Below, piece after piece: positions 33,430-43,584 of a stretch of 64,000 nucleotides of DNA. The position numbers and the translations under genes were made by a program. Source of the DNA: Bremia lactucae (taxonomy: Eukaryota; Oomycota; Peronosporomycetes; Peronosporales; Peronosporaceae); the NCBI RefSeq assembly GCF_004359215.1, contig NC_090628.1, positions 460,605 to 524,604 on the forward strand, given 5' to 3'. Each line of letters begins with the position of its first letter. Position 1 is the stretch's first letter. The notes beneath the pieces are model-generated. The model worked only from the letters and a program-made list of their open reading frames with translations, searched no databases and was not told where the DNA came from.

Positions 33430-34047
33430 AAGCTGAGCGGCTCAAGGCTCGGCTTGTTACGTGCGGAAACGAGCAAGTGTTTGGACTTGATTACCAGCTT
33501 AACTTCGCAGCAGTTATGGATATGTCAATGGTGAATGTGCTACTTGCTCTGACAGCGACGTGGGGAGTACCTGCAAAGCACGGTGGTATACCCAACGCTT
33601 ACGTAAAAGCGAATAAGAGTCTCACCTTGATATAATTTTGCAGGTACCACAAGGCATGGATATTGGCGAAAAGACTGAAGATCTATACATGGCAGGTAAG
33701 AAGGGCTATCGTTGGAATTGTGCAAGAGCTTGTACGGGCTCAAGCAAGTCGGTCGGTTATGGAGCCAGCTTCTGCATATCAAAATGTGCGATGCGGGATT
33801 CACACAGTGCGTGGCTGACATGTGTCTCTACTGAAAGCGCGATGACCAGGATATTGTTGTGACAGGGGTCTATGTGGATGGCCTTTTTGTCACAGGTAGC
33901 GGTGCGGCTGCGATTGCCCGATTCTTTGCAGGTCTTTCAAGCTTGTCAGTGAAGAATCTTGGCCAAGTGAGCAAGTTTCTAGGAATGCGAGTGGTGCATA
34001 ACGACGATGGTGGCGATGTACTAGACCGCATTGAGAGGTCATGTTAG
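33430..34047 (+). pseudogene. Copia reverse transcriptase remnant, plus
   Basis: Frame-broken RT: ARLVTCGNEQVFGLDYQLNF-like codons near 33450-33515, then WGVPAKHGG and PNAYVKAN (33565-33610), and a final open piece at 33859-34047 with VYVDGLFVTGSGAAA and VKNLGQVSKFLGMRV. The catalytic motif reads YVDG instead of YVDD. It belongs to the same Copia lineage as the minus element at 34282-38487 (shared WGVPA.HG..PNAYVKA). Confidence 0.75.
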
Positions 34048-34281
34048 CTCACAGCGCTCATTAAACGTTAGTACCGTTAATGTTACATATTTGGACTTGA
34101 ATCCAGCTATATCTCGGTTTGAGGCAAGGAATTCCAGCAAAGCCACCGGATCCAGCACTTATTTTCTGGCTCATACGTTTTCTGATATATTGTACATGAT
34201 TATATGTTAATAGGCCGTCATAAAACCTCTCTTTTTATTTTCAATTGAAGGGAAGAAGATTCACCGCGATCGAAACTAAAC

Positions 34282-34631
34282 TGACCCACCCTCTTAATCG
34301 TGCTTTGGATTGATTGCTACCTTATCGCTTTAAACGATGTCCAAATCCCAAAAGGGGAGGCGCTTTGCGGTGCCGAAGTCTTCGAGTTCGCCTTGCGCAT
34401 CGGTTTTTGTTTTAAACTGTCAAACACGAGAGGAAAGATGCTGCTACAAAGAGTGGTGGCAAAGACCGAAGTGAGTATATTGTTCTCTTTAGTCTGCTTT
34501 CTCTTCACCTAATCCTTACTGGGCTTTTTACCTGTTTTGTGCCGTTTTCCTGTCACTGACGTATGTCCGCGCCGAAATCAACTTCATCGATGGTGTCGGT
34601 AAGTCGGTCGACTACACGTTGCTTTTTAACA
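34282..34631 (-). repeat. 3' LTR of the minus Copia element
   Basis: On the minus strand it starts TGTTAAAAAGC (at 34631) and ends GGTGGGTCA (at 34282). The half at 34455-34631 matches 38312-38487 with only a few differences. A purine-rich GAGGGATGAG precedes it on the minus strand. Confidence 0.85.
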
Positions 34632-34674
34632 CTCATCCCTCACGGCGTCGGGCGCACGTCTGACATTCTCCACT

Positions 34675-36840
34675 TCAGCTTTTTTGTTTCAACTTTCCAT
34701 GATCCATTGAGCACAGCGTCATCAACTCTCGCAGCCGGACAGCGCTAAATGCTTTCGCTAACAAGTCAGCTGCCATCGCCTTCGTCGGTACGTAGGTGGA
34801 CTTAACAATCCCTTTCTTGGCGTAATTCTTGATAAACTTGAGCTTAATATCGATGTGCTTTGCGCGTGTCGAACTCTCTTCATTTTCCAGCTGAGGGATT
34901 GCCGCTTGATTGTCCATTTTTATGGTCATCGGCAACGCTACAGTGAACTCCAATTCGGTAAGTAGTTCGCGCAGTCCCAATAATTCTTGTCCAGCGTGTG
35001 ACGCTGACGCAAATTCTGCTTCCATGGTAGACATCGCGATGGCCGCCTGTTTGCGACACATCCAGCCCACAATCATGCCGTTCAAGCAGAATATCCGCCG
35101 CTGACCGATTTACGACTGCTCTTATCGCCGGCGAAATCCGCGTCGCCTATGCTGGTAAGTTCCAAAACGGAATTGTTTGTATCTTGTTTTTGCTTGAGCC
35201 GTAGTTTCACATCCTTGGTTCCTTTTTGGTACCTCGCGATCCGCTTGGCCAGCTGTTATTCGCTTGATGTTGGCGCATGCGCTCGGCGAGTCGCTCGGTG
35301 GACTGCATATGCAATATCGGGGCGTGAGCAGCGTGCTAGCCACAATAGGGATCCAACTATGGACTGGAAGCTCTGCACCGATGCGCCTCTATCTGGAGAA
35401 TCCTTGGGAAGAAGTAGGTCCACGTCACGCACATCGTTTTCATAATCGAGTCCAATCGGTGTAGTAATAGGATTTGTACCTTGTAAACCGATCTTCATTA
35501 ATATCTCATCAATAGACGCTTCTTGATCGATGTCATACCCATTCTCAGCCGAATAAAAAATTGCATGCCTAGGAATTTATGGACGACTCCCAAGTCCTTG
35601 ATCTGCAGTGTTGTCAAGAATCTAAAATTTTGATCCACACGTTCCTGCGTTGTCCCTGTCGCCAATAAATCATCCACATAAACTCCAACAATAGTATGAC
35701 CAACCGATGTCGATTTTGAAATAGAGACAGGTGTCTGTCACACATTGCACGAAATCTGCTCGTAGCAATTCCTATTGAAGAAGCTCTGACCAAAGTCGGC
35801 CAGCTTGCTTCAGACCATACAGACTGCGCTGAAGTCGTAAAACCACTTATCCAGAAGGCTGCAGTCCAAGCCGCTGAAGGTCCGCATCATCCACAATCAT
35901 ACCCTGTGGTACAAACAAATAATTGTCGATTTCTAGCTCCGTGGACGCCTTGACATATGCATTTGGCACATCACCATGTCGCGCTGGCACACCCCATATT
36001 TGTGACAGTGCCAAAATTGCCTTACTCGTCGTCATATCCGCGACCGCGGCAAATGTCAGTGTGTAATTTTGCCCAGCGACTGTTCGTTTCCACACGCCAC
36101 CATGCGTGCTTTATAACGCTCCACGTTACCATTCGCAACTCTTTTCGTTTAAAACACCCACTTCGTGTGAAGCGGGCGCATATCATCAGTGCGGGGCACG
36201 TTTCGTTTGAGACCAGCGTATTAATCTCAAATTTTGCTGCACGCTCCCATTCGACGCGCTTATCACTCTTCATAGCAGCTTTCCAACTAGTATGATCTTC
36301 ATGATACACTGCCCCAATAACCTCGCGTGGTGGGATTTTCTTCCCACCATATCGTGTTACCATGCCCGAACCAGGGCTAGTCACTTCCTTCTATCAGCGG
36401 CTTCTTGACTCAAACGTTTTCCTTGACCTTCACGCGTACCGCGCTTTTTCCGTTTTTGAGGTCTGGCGTGTGACTCCTCCCGATGTTTAATATCGTCACA
36501 AGTACTTAAGGTCTTCTTTTCGCCCATCTCGGCCTCAACTGCATCATCGCATTGTCGAATGAGCCGATCATTCGCCTTTTTGCTTGGTGTCTTGATATTC
36601 TGAACGTGTTGGGTGGTACGTACCACCCGGTCCTTCGTAAATAATAAGCGGTATCCTTTAGCTTCATCATTCTTACCAATAATGATCCCCTCCTACCCGC
36701 GTCTGTCAAGTGCCTTCAGCTTTGGTTTACGTATAGCAGTACACGGTGAGCCGAAGATGACAATGTCAGTCAGGATAGGCTTAATCCCTGTCAGCACTTC
36801 AATAGGTGATAAGGGTCCAATCTTTTTCTTGAGAAGGGCT
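34675..36840 (-). pseudogene. Copia hinge, RT and RNase H remnants
   Basis: Minus strand, downward: hinge pieces (36381-36840), RT start (36022-36384, with HEDHTSWKAAMKSDKRVEWERA), RT fingers (35847-36095, WGVPARHGDVPNAYVKA), RT end (35256-35498, SIVGSLLWLARCSRPDIAYAV) and RNase H (34675-35085, STMEAEFASASHAGQELLGL and KHIDIKLKFI). The palm region near 35500-35840 is scrambled by stops. Confidence 0.8.
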
Positions 36841-38312
36841 GCGGTTCAGAATATAAGCCGCATATTCCGCTGCTTCGCCCCATAAACTTAAAGGCAAGCC
36901 AGACCCAAAGACCATTGAGCGCACCATGTTCATAATCGTCTGGTGCATACGTTCCGCTTTCCCGTTAGATGCTTGATTGTCAACTTCCGAAATCTGTCGA
37001 CGTACACCTTCGCTCTTGCAAAATGGATCCACAACCTTGTATTCACTTCCTCCATCTGTTCGAAGGCAATGTACTCTGCAATCAAAGCGCTTTTCAAAGT
37101 AGACGAGGAACTGCTCGAATTGCTTAGATGCCTTGTCTTTGGTCCTGGCGAGAAATACGCGACAGAAATCGCTTTTATGATCAACAAAATTAATCATGTA
37201 TCGGTTTCCAAGTCTGTCGGCAGGAGTGATCGACCCCTTGATGTCGCTGCAAATGACTCCACAAACTCTATCAATGGGTGCGTTCCGTCCTGTGTCTTTC
37301 CGCGATGGGTTATTGCGCCTTTGTTTGCCGTGAGGACATGTCACGCAAGTCGGCCTTTCCTTATCCGTAAGACATATCCCACTTGCAGGGTCACGTGCCA
37401 TGATCTCTATTGTGTCGTATAAAAGATGGCCAAAACACAGATGAAAATCCAATAGACCCTCCGACTGCACATCGCTGCACGGCGCATTCACTGCGTCAGC
37501 GAGAGCTATAGTCACATAATCAACGTCCTTCTTTGCCTCAGCATTGACGACGTTTACAACCAATACGTTGCTTGCATCCGTGTGCACATCAAACACTTTA
37601 CACCCGTTACCTCGACGGCCAACGTAAAGTTTTAGCCCGTCATAGCAGAGCTCGTATCCCAACTCCTCTATCTTGCCATAAGAAATAATATTCCATGGCC
37701 GATTGTGTGCATAGTATACTTCACGTAGGGTGACTTGGCGAACTTCACCGCCCACGCAAGCCTTGAATGTAGCACTTCCCTTGAGCTGCATCTTCTTGGT
37801 CTCACCGTTCGGGAGCAAGCATTCTTCTTCGCACTCTACTGAATCATGCAGCTGTGCAGCTGTTATCACGAAATGACGACTGGACCCGCTGTCAAGAATC
37901 CATTGGGACGTGGGATCCACCCCATCAGCAACGGCCAGCGCAACATTCTTCTGCTTTTCGCTTGGACAGTCACGCTTGTAGTGCCCTTCTTTTCCACACT
38001 GGAAACAAACGCGTGGACTCTTGCTCTCGCGCCAAGTTTTACGTCTTCGATTGCCATCATTCTTAGCTTTCAATACAGCCAACGTTGCCCTACTCCCAAG
38101 GATAGATGTAGGATCATTCATCTGAGCAAAGTGCACTAATTCCTTCGCTTGTCTCAAAAAGTCATTACACTGCGGATTATAACGCGCGAGTAGAACTCCT
38201 TGAAACGCACTTGACGAACAAGCGTAATTAGCGATGTTCTTGAGCACCTGGTCAGGCGCTCCACCGACAGCATCACTCGCAGCCATCATATACATCATGT
38301 GATCATTCCATG
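36799..38312 (-). pseudogene. Copia Gag-protease-integrase, open but 5'-truncated
   Basis: One open minus-strand frame. It opens with about 18 residues read from LTR sequence (frame start at 38364) and then runs as Gag without its N-terminus. Features: CCHC knuckle CFQCGKEGHYKRDC, protease DSGSSRHF, GAG-pre-integrase LDFHLCFGHLL with CVTCPHGKQ, and an integrase core with SDIKG, TDGGSEY and NGKAERMHQT. The catalytic D, D and E are all visible. It breaks in the hinge near 36800. Because the 5' LTR and gag start are lost, it cannot be normally expressed. Confidence 0.88.
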
Positions 38313-38487
38313 TGGCAAAGACCGAAGTGAGTATATTGTTCTGCTTATTCTGCTTTCTCTTCACCTAATCCTAACTGGGCTTTTTACCTGTTTTGTGCCG
38401 TTTTCCTGTCACTGACGTATGTACGCGCCGAGATCAACTTCATCGATGGTGTCGGTAAGTCGATCGACTACACGTTGCTTTTTAACA
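38312..38487 (-). repeat. 5' LTR stub of the minus Copia element
   Basis: 176 bp of the 350-bp LTR. It ends at GTGGCAAAG, where gag sequence begins without any leader or primer-binding site. Confidence 0.85.
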
Positions 38488-38492
38488 TAAAC

Positions 38493-38896
38493 ACCCATTT
38501 GATGGGTGCAATGTGCTACTGCTGGTGCCTCACTTGACCAAACGCCAAACTTTATTTTCTTCCAGCGCTCCTATCTCCTCACGCATATCCTTCGCGCTTG
38601 CTGAAGTGATTTAGACTAATCAGGGCTGTAATACTTGTTCAAGTCCAAATTTAGTAGCATTTTGGATTGAGCTGGACAGTCCTCCCTCTCATGTATATTT
38701 ACGTATCCTTCAAAGCCTTAGAACCTTCTAGGATCTGACGTCCACCGTGATTTTACTACAGCACACAGTCAGTATAGTCTGATAACTTATAACCTTTAGT
38801 AACGTATAGTAAAGTGTGTACCAGGTCTATAAGTTACCAGAGGGAATACTGTAGCTACATTATTAATAATTTCTTTCAGATCTTGCATGGCCCACC
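38493..38896. other. Unassigned region
   Basis: About 400 bp beyond the Copia duplication. I see no open frame or recognised repeat. Confidence 0.4.
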
Positions 38897-39241
38897 ATGG
38901 GTGACGTTTTTGCTTCCACTAGCAATGTGGTGGATAGAGTAGGCAAAATAATCGGCGCAGTCGGCTTTGTCAAGATGCCGTCCGATGAAGCAGATGTAGC
39001 TGATGTTCGAGAGGCAGTGCTTGCAAAATTCTTCCGGAGAATGTTATTGATTTATCCCTTTCAAATTGTGCCCAATCGGCTTCATGTGCTCGACCTGGAT
39101 GATACTGTATTGGGCCTCTTCAGTCCTGGTTCCTCATGTATTTTTTTCCGCTCGACGCTGCATCGGCACTTGAATAATGATCGGGCCGTCCTCAACTTTT
39201 CAAGCTTTGTCAAAGGTAACGACACCTTAGGCAGCTTCTGA
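38897..39241 (+). CDS. Hypothetical small protein or gene fragment
   Basis: A 114-codon frame beginning MGDVFASTSNVV with no domain I recognise. The composition is protein-like (charged, with one hydrophobic stretch FFRRMLLIYPFQIV). A second frame at 39569-39808 on the same strand (with YYEEIDCKGCMIGDDRLMGM) could be a later exon of one spliced or decayed gene, but stops lie between and no convincing introns join them. The function is unknown. Confidence 0.3.
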   Translation: MGDVFASTSNVVDRVGKIIGAVGFVKMPSDEADVADVREAVLAKFFRRMLLIYPFQIVPNRLHVLDLDDTVLGLFSPGSSCIFFRSTLHRHLNNDRAVLNFSSFVKGNDTLGSF

Positions 39242-39927
39242 CCACTGGCATAATCCGCCCCGTACGCAAAGACTATACAATGATACGTGGAAGGCTGGTG
39301 GCATCGCTCACGAAATTGCCGCATGTAGCCGGATTTTTCCGTGTGGCTCTACATTCGAAAGGAAACGTTGAATATGTAAGGCCCTGCTTGGAGCAAAACT
39401 TACTATTGGTTTTGTGGGACGCCTGGTGTTGGCACAGTTAACGAAGATCTTCCCATGGTAGATTTCGAAGTTGCAACACTCTTAAGTACGTCCGCTAACG
39501 TATGGCCAAAGTGCTCACCAAGGGAATTTTTTCTGCGAAAATATTTAGACTGCGGCGAGTGAATATGTGTGATCGCCTCTGAGTATGCGTTGAGGCAACT
39601 AGACAAATTTGTGAAGCCAAGCTATTACGAGGAGATAGATTGCAAAGGCTGCATGATTGGAGACGATAGATTGATGGGCATGGGTTCAACAAATACGCAA
39701 TCGACTGATACGACGATGAATTCTCTTATAAATCAATTTATGATAATGTTCGACCAAAATTACGAAAAGCAAGCTGAGCTTAGCTATTATGAAATGCTTA
39801 ACGCATGACTCTCTTGTGTAAAGTAAAAAAACGGTTTGGAAGAAGTAGGCAGGCAAACTCATACTATAATGTAAAACTATAAGCTTTTTGTATTTCCGTT
39901 GATATAGCGAATTCTTTAGCGGGCTTG
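39242..39927. other. Region with a possible second exon or gene remnant
   Basis: Apart from the plus frame at 39569-39808 (80 residues, many Tyr, Met and Asn, with no recognised motif) I see nothing coding here. Confidence 0.3.
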
Positions 39928-40557
39928 TTAGGCTTGTCCGTAGGAACCAGTACCCAATTTAAAGTGTTTTCGCCCAAGCCAAAACTTGGTGCGATTGCCA
40001 TTGCTTTCTACTAGCGCAAATAGAATGTACAGACAAGATACGACATGGCCTAGAAATAGTAGCGCTCCTACTATCCAAAGTCCGTAGCGTGCGCTGCGCA
40101 GCCATGTCGAATTACTAGCGCCAAAACTCAGCTCTCTTGTGTACATCCAAACACTCACGAGCGCAGTGCCCGCGAACTGATTAAGCATCGACGCTGTGAG
40201 AGGCACAATAATAGCCTCACCGAGCCGAAGTGTGCGTATTAGCAAAGGAAGTAGCGCAAAAGTGTCAGGGATCGGATCAAATACGGCCGCTAGATCCACA
40301 AGCACCAGCAGCACCAATACTCCGCACACTGCAAACCACAAGCATCGGGCAGCGCCGCTATCGCGATCGCTTGAAACACGCTTAGCAGATCCAGAAGAAT
40401 CAAACACAGAGCGACGATGAGATAATGCAGTGTTGTCTGCGCTCAAGCGATCATCGTCGGTCTCGCTTTCGCTTTCGCTCACTGCGCGAATGATCATTGC
40501 TAGAAGATTAATTGTGTGCTCTCTTAAGTGCGGCGCACATAATTCTAAGTTTATCAA
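39928..40557 (-). CDS. Multi-pass membrane protein of unknown function
   Basis: A 209-residue protein. After a polar N-terminus with an acidic patch (SESESETDDD, near 27-37) come hydrophobic segments at about 71-92 (LWFAVCGVLVLLVLVDLAAV), 112-139 (AIIVPLTASMLNQFAGTALV) and 157-182 (WIVGALLFLGHVVSCLYILF); a weaker one lies at about 99-111. The tail is short and basic. Three to four transmembrane helices are likely. No family is recognised. A later ATG at codon 21 (MIIRAVSESE) is a plausible alternative start. It is divergent from the MULE and the sacsin-like gene. Confidence 0.65.
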   Translation of the reverse strand: MINLELCAPHLREHTINLLAMIIRAVSESESETDDDRLSADNTALSHRRSVFDSSGSAKRVSSDRDSGAARCLWFAVCGVLVLLVLVDLAAVFDPIPDTFALLPLLIRTLRLGEAIIVPLTASMLNQFAGTALVSVWMYTRELSFGASNSTWLRSARYGLWIVGALLFLGHVVSCLYILFALVESNGNRTKFWLGRKHFKLGTGSYGQA

Positions 40558-40639
40558 AGCGAAAAGGCCTGAGGCCTAGGACTAGATTGTTTCTACTGTT
40601 TTTTTAAGCGTGTACGCGTTAAGCATACAGTAGGAGTCA

Positions 40640-40800
40640 ATAGAGCTAATGTCTTATTGCATCAATATTACCCATTTGGTAATTTTGAAACTATATAAGT
40701 CAAAATTAATAAAGATAATAATTTGTACTTCTATATTTTTTCTTCTAGGAAATGATATTTATCATTCCTCTTATTAGAAATAAAACTTCACGCATGATTA
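40640..40800. repeat. Solo LTR fragment related to 30384-30870
   Basis: Shares AATGTCTTATTGCATC, TTACC..TTGGTAAT and GGAAATGATATTTAT-type blocks with 30730-30870, in the same orientation as that LTR. Neither boundary is intact. Confidence 0.65.
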
Positions 40801-40980
40801 AAAAAAGATTTATAACCCGAAATATGCTTTTCTTAATTAAACTATTAAGGTTAAGATAGATTTATTTGGATGAAGGTCAATCTTCGTGTAATAGCCACTT
40901 ACAAAATACTGTTGTCACCGTTAAAATATTGCCAAAATTAGTTTATTACTTCAGCAGTAGGGTGATCTTGCATTTTTTTG

Positions 40981-41132
40981 GGAATATACAAAAATATACC
41001 AAAGTTATTAATTGAAAAAAGATACTAAGTAATTAGAAAAAATATATATATACCAAAAAAAAAGAAGATATATACCACGCATGTATAATATACGTACGAA
41101 TATACACAAGCTTGGGATCATGAAGAAATATG
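40981..41132 (+). repeat. Left TIR of the MULE
   Basis: Begins GGAATATAC and contains CGCATGTATAATATACG and AAGCTTGGGATCATGAAG. It aligns to the reverse complement of the right TIR with small indels in AT-rich parts. Confidence 0.85.
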
Positions 41133-41284
41133 ATTGAAGGCGTTGCTATTTAGCTTTGCTATAGAAGAAGGAACTACAAACTTGTCTTAGATTATTCGCA
41201 TTAATTTTAATACATATATTCTGTTTTTATGGCGAGGAAAATCCAGTTTCGGATGAAAACCCTCTAATTATCATGCACCATGTA

Positions 41285-42915
41285 CTAGAGATAACGAAGC
41301 ATCCAATCATGCGTCCTTGCTCGGCAGGTCCTACAATTAGGACCAAACTGGTGGCACATTCCGCACTTTCTGGTTTGGCGTTTTTCGATTCTTTCAATTG
41401 CTTGTTGTGATGGGATCCGCTTTTTCTTTAAACGCCCTCTTTCTAAAATAGATGGAGCGTTGCACACAGCTCTTGTAAGGACATCTATAAGCACAATCGG
41501 CAATATTTTGTCTTCGGATCTTTCAGAATAGGCGGCTGCATACGTTGATGATTTCCAGGATTCGTGGAAATACGTGACCAGGTCGGGCAATTGTTTGTAA
41601 TGCCTCAGAGTTAGTAGGGCATGAACGCAAGGCGATCGAACATCATCGAAGTGACCACACGAGCATCGTACATTTTTATCACAAAATTGAACTGCAAGCT
41701 TCACCGAGATATTCCTCGCATCTGTACGTATTGCGACGATAAAGCATGAGGAAGAGCATTCATCAACTTCACCACATTTCACAACGGCCAATGTTTATCC
41801 ACCTAGCGCGATGTATATGGGATTCGTACTCCCCACCCTCTCACTTTCTTGACGTTCATAGACCACTTGCATGCCACGTAGCGCTCGATTTTAATCAAGC
41901 AGTCAATGACTGGAAGACTCCGAATTCCCGTCAGCACGCTATTAAGGATTCCACGTCTTTTGACGTCAAAGTGCTGTATCTTGGGCATGGGGAGTAAGCC
42001 AATGACCATTTTACACGACCACTGCTGTTCACACTTGCGATATTTGCTGCCACCTTCTCGTACTCCACTGTTGTCCGTGAATGAGCCAATATCCACGTCA
42101 AATTCTAAAAGACCTTGAACTTGTATATCTTGTTAAGATTCTCCATCAAGTAGCGGAAGCAAAAAAAGTGTGGGACGTCTGGTGACGCTGCCTGCATAGC
42201 TTTTATAAGTCCCTTGTCCCTATCCGATATGATGAATGATGGGCTGGCTGTAGGTGAAAGAGTAGGAAATTCAAAAACCAGGTCCAGTTATCTTCGTTTT
42301 CCACCGATACGATCCCAACTCCGATTATTTGGATCTGGTTGTTTGCATATCGCAAGCACGCTACAAGGAGAACTCTACCGACTGGGTCTTCATAAAGATT
42401 TCATCCACGGCTATCCCACGCTCACTGTATGGCTTATATGCTTAAAGCCCTTCCCGAGAAAGGAAACATAGCCGCTTCAATTTGTTATCCACGACATCAA
42501 GCTTGGATTCGTGACCTCGAATCTTCAGCTCATCCAAGTAGGATGGAATGAGATTGTATTGATCAATGTCGCTTCCGGATAACTCAAGCTTCAACCTCTT
42601 GAGAGCGCAATTCACATAGGTGGCGATAATCCCTTTGTTCCTTAACTTCAATTGGATCATCACAGGTGTCACTTTCCTTCCAGAGGATATGGTCATATCT
42701 CTGATTGCAGGGTTTAAAGCAATTTGTTTCGCAGTCTCATATCTGCACGACGCCTTGGACGATCCGAATCCTTGACAGGTGTGCATTGTAAACTTTTTCG
42801 GAGAGCTGTTAGTATGCGAAAAGGCAAACTGCACAACGAAGAGACAGCCATGTTGCGTCCACACTGCCTTGTAGTGCCGTTTATCGCTTGACACAACACA
42901 AATGGACGGTTGCAA
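41285..42915 (-). pseudogene. MULE transposase, degraded
   Basis: From 42915 down: an N-terminal DNA-binding region (YKAVWTQHGCLFVVQ ... MHTC, with the HTC signature of MULE N-termini), then frame-broken catalytic core pieces (SDRDKGLIKAM near 42190-42220, one of the DDE aspartates), a segment at 41803-42096 (FTDNSGVREGG), and an intact C-terminal piece at 41285-41791 with the SWIM zinc finger (CSCGHFDDVRSPCVH) and a terminal knuckle (CGMCHQFGPNCRTC). Multiple stops in the core make it inactive. Confidence 0.85.
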
Positions 42916-43362
42916 TTTCGATTGTATTCGATAATTGCTTGACTAATTTCGCTTTAATTAGCGTAACATCTATCCACGAAGAAGCTGCTAGCTTGCTGTT
43001 GCTCGTCGTCGCTATCATCGCTGATTTTAATATGCAGCAAAACACAATCGTTGATCTGTGGCCAGCAAGAGGTAGCGGGGGTGGGACATCAAAGTTTTGC
43101 AACATGCCAGAATTATACATATCGCAGCATTAATGATCATACAATAATTAGGCAGGATATGTATCAAATATCGTCTGAACAGCAGAAAACGTAAATGAAA
43201 CAGTCTTACAGAGTCTTAATCTACTCGTAAGTTTATTGATTACGAGACTAGATTGAAGCATGCTAAAACTTTGTCGTATGCTTATGCCAATGTCTACGAA
43301 TAATAACTTTTCAATCCATTTCTCTTCATGATACCTTCTCTGCCTCATGGCTAAGATCAAGT

Positions 43363-43531
43363 GTAGCATATCTCTTCATGATCCCAAGCTTCTGTATACT
43401 CGTATGTATATTATACATGCGTATTAATTTTTATTCATAAATCATTTTGGCGTATTTTTTTATTTTTTTATTTTTGATTATTTGGAATATTTTTTTGTTT
43501 ATTAACTATTTTAGTATATTTTTTGTATTCC
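43363..43531 (-). repeat. Right TIR of the MULE
   Basis: Ends GTATTCC at 43531 and carries CTTCATGATCCCAAGCTT near 43374-43391. The left TIR has the inverse. Confidence 0.85.
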
Positions 43532-43584
43532 TTTTTTTCAGGTTTTGGTTCTTACAGCACTGTTGTAAATTCTTTCGGACTGGG
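43532..43584 (+). promoter_or_regulatory. 53-bp leader between MULE TIR and sacsin-like ATG
   Basis: Begins with a T run and CAG (TTTTTTTCAG, 43532-43541), a textbook oomycete splice acceptor, followed by 43 bp to the ATG. The frame stays open upstream into the TIR, so there is no in-frame stop before the ATG. The transcript leader therefore includes TIR sequence or is spliced from beyond the transposon. This is inference without RNA data. Confidence 0.45.

Larger units (their letters stand above)
34282..38487 (-). mobile_element. Ty1/Copia retrotransposon with TSD, minus strand
   Basis: Minus-strand element with a target-site duplication TAAAC at 34277-34281 and 38488-38492. The 3' LTR is complete (34282-34631, 350 bp). 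The 5' LTR survives only as 38312-38487 and is joined directly to gag. Gag knuckle, protease and integrase share one open frame; hinge, RT and RNase H follow in broken frames. Size about 4.2 kb. Confidence 0.9.
40981..43531 (-). mobile_element. Mutator-like (MULE) DNA transposon with long TIRs
   Basis: A 2.55-kb element with inverted ends: 40981-41132 and 43363-43531 pair over about 150 bp, both starting GGAATA on the outside and both containing AAGCTTGGGATCATGAAGA (one strand) near the inner end. A run of seven T flanks each side (40973-40979, 43532-43538), which may be part of the target duplication. Inside is a broken minus-strand transposase. The right end lies 53 bp before the sacsin-like start codon. 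Confidence 0.85.

Noticed and set aside
43447..43584. Upstream in-frame extension of the sacsin-like protein rich in Phe and Ile.
   Set aside because: It is read from AT-rich MULE TIR sequence; the ATG at 43585 fits the usual module start a few residues before FGQ.
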